Below are positions 62,943 through 64,000 of a DNA stretch of 64,000 nt, one piece after another. Position 1 is the stretch's first letter. Each line of letters begins with the position of its first letter. The stretch comes from Maridesulfovibrio sp. GTDB taxonomy: Bacteria > Desulfobacterota > Desulfovibrionia > Desulfovibrionales > Desulfovibrionaceae. The DNA lies in assembly GCF_963678865.1 (NCBI RefSeq), contig NZ_OY787459.1, positions 2,508,501 to 2,572,500 on the forward strand, in the 5' to 3' direction. The notes under the pieces are model-generated. The model had not been told where the DNA came from and ran no database searches. It saw nothing but the letters and a program-made list of their open reading frames with translations. Made by a program: the position numbers and the translations under genes.

Positions 62943-64000
62943 ATGTCCCACCCAGAACTGGTTATCCGCAAGGCTGTCTGGAAAGGCGAAGAAGTTGATC
63001 TTCTTGTTGCTGACGGTAAAATTTTGGAAGTAAAACCTTCCTCAGACACCATGTACGAGGGAGCTGAAATAGTAGCTGCAAAGGGTCTGCTGCTCATGCC
63101 TTCCATGACCGATGTGCACACCCACCTGCGCGAACCGGGCTTTGAATACAAAGAAGACATTGCATCCGGCCTGAAAGCGGCCGTACATGGCGGATTTTCC
63201 AACATCATGTGCATGGCTAATACCGATCCGGTCAACGACAATGCGGTTGTAACTGACGACATGCTGCGTAAGGCCAAGGCTGCCTTTCCTGAAGGCGGGC
63301 CGAGACTATTTCCCATCGGCGCCCTGACCAAAGGACTTAAAGGCGAAGAACTGGCCCCCATGCATGAAATGGCTGAAGCCGGCTGTGCCGCATTTTCCAA
63401 TGACGGTCTTCCGGTCAAGGACAGCGAACTTTTCCGCCGGGCCATGGAATACGGTTCCGATACCGGCAGACCCATCATCGACCATTGTGAAGACCCCTAC
63501 CTTGCACCTGCAGCCGGGGTAAACGAAGGAGAGGTTTCCTCCGTACTGGGGCTGGCTGCACAGCCGGATGTAGCCGAGGCCGCACAGGTTGCCCGCGACC
63601 TGCTCATGGCTGAATATCTGGATATGCACATCCATCTGGCCCATATCTCCTGCCGCAAGTCTGTTGACCTTATCGCATGGGCCAAGAAACGCGGGGTGAA
63701 AGTCACCGCTGAGACATGCCCGCACTACCTGCTGCTCACCGAAGAAGCACTAAACGGATACAGCTCGGACACCAAGGTCAACCCGCCCCTGCGTACAGCA
63801 GATGACGTGCAGGCCCTGCTGGCAGGCATCAAGGACGGCACCATTGATATGTTCGCCACCGACCATGCGCCCCATGCGGCTCATGAAAAAGAAGTGGAAT
63901 TCATGTACGCTCCCTGCGGCATCTCCGGCCTTGATTCTGCCCTCTCCCTGACCTGGACGCTGGTAGCTGACGGCAAGATTACCTTTGATGACTTCATCCG
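62943..64000 (+). CDS. pyrC: dihydroorotase, 3' end outside window
   Basis: 352 residues in the window, C-terminus missing. Metal motif VHTHLREPG (His59, His61), NDGLPV, DHCEDPY, HLAHISC and the ATDHAPH segment are present. Closes the pyrimidine ring precursor from carbamoyl aspartate. Type I family, of about 420 residues. Preceded by AGGAG. With pyrB it forms a two-step pathway unit interrupted only by repeat copy G. Confidence 0.95.
   Translation, partial: MSHPELVIRKAVWKGEEVDLLVADGKILEVKPSSDTMYEGAEIVAAKGLLLMPSMTDVHTHLREPGFEYKEDIASGLKAAVHGGFSNIMCMANTDPVNDNAVVTDDMLRKAKAAFPEGGPRLFPIGALTKGLKGEELAPMHEMAEAGCAAFSNDGLPVKDSELFRRAMEYGSDTGRPIIDHCEDPYLAPAAGVNEGEVSSVLGLAAQPDVAEAAQVARDLLMAEYLDMHIHLAHISCRKSVDLIAWAKKRGVKVTAETCPHYLLLTEEALNGYSSDTKVNPPLRTADDVQALLAGIKDGTIDMFATDHAPHAAHEKEVEFMYAPCGISGLDSALSLTWTLVADGKITFDDFI

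Overview
The window reads as a chromosomal segment of a marine, moderately AT-rich sulfate reducer of the Desulfovibrio/Maridesulfovibrio type. The grounds are gene content: PerR, rubrerythrin, desulfoferrodoxin, two rubredoxins and rubredoxin:oxygen oxidoreductase in a row, followed by cytochrome bd oxidase and ferritin; FmdE-type and NifX-type small metalloproteins; CZB chemoreceptors; and a dispersed intergenic repeat. The species assignment is inference. I see no prophage, IS element, CRISPR array or rRNA operon.

Layout. 1-2.7 kb: 5' part of acetyl-CoA synthetase and a LytTR regulator with a degenerate receiver (both minus). 2.8-10 kb: oxygen and peroxide defence island (perR, rbr, dfx, two rubredoxins, roo, a HEAT-like protein, cydAB, ferritin). 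10-17.9 kb: EF-hand protein, DJ-1/PfpI protein, a complete metal-type ABC importer ending in an FmdE protein, OmpA-like protein, ArfB, NifX-like and YchJ-like proteins. 17.9-25.5 kb: CBS-ACT protein, U32 peptidase and PHP phosphoesterase on the minus strand; Trm112, FKBP, two Hsp20s, cyclophilin and a DUF2959-like lipoprotein on the plus strand; hemerythrin and an excisionase-like pair. 25.7-37 kb: a long minus-strand series containing a GT39 transferase, FliN, a four-gene cluster that looks like an Mre11-Rad50 system with the Rad50 ATPase split at its zinc hook, a TrmN6-like methyltransferase, MurJ, MutM, a ChaN-PDZ lipoprotein and a PaaK-like ligase. 37.3-37.6 kb: two tandem tRNA-Lys genes. 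37.7-49 kb: methyltransferases, a double-CZB chemoreceptor, a GntR regulator with glycerate kinase, peroxiredoxin, a PreP-like M16 protease and a LysE exporter. 49.4-54.6 kb: an FlgM-like protein with a sigma28-type promoter, deacetylase and GT2 genes, then motB, motA and a cyclic-nucleotide-binding protein with a FliG-C-like tail. 54.9-64 kb: cardiolipin synthase, zinc phospholipase C-like protein, a small membrane protein, LysE, SppA, a lipoprotein, an amidohydrolase, pyrB and the start of pyrC.

How genes fit together. The first 10 kb encodes enzymes that remove superoxide (dfx), peroxide (rbr, later a peroxiredoxin) and oxygen (roo, cydAB), with iron storage (ferritin) and a peroxide-sensing regulator. 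Motility parts are scattered: fliN, flgM-like, motAB with a putative second-messenger receptor, and an MCP. The most unusual unit is the split Rad50-like cluster at 27.9-31.1 kb; the next is the CNB-FliG-C fusion translationally coupled to motA.
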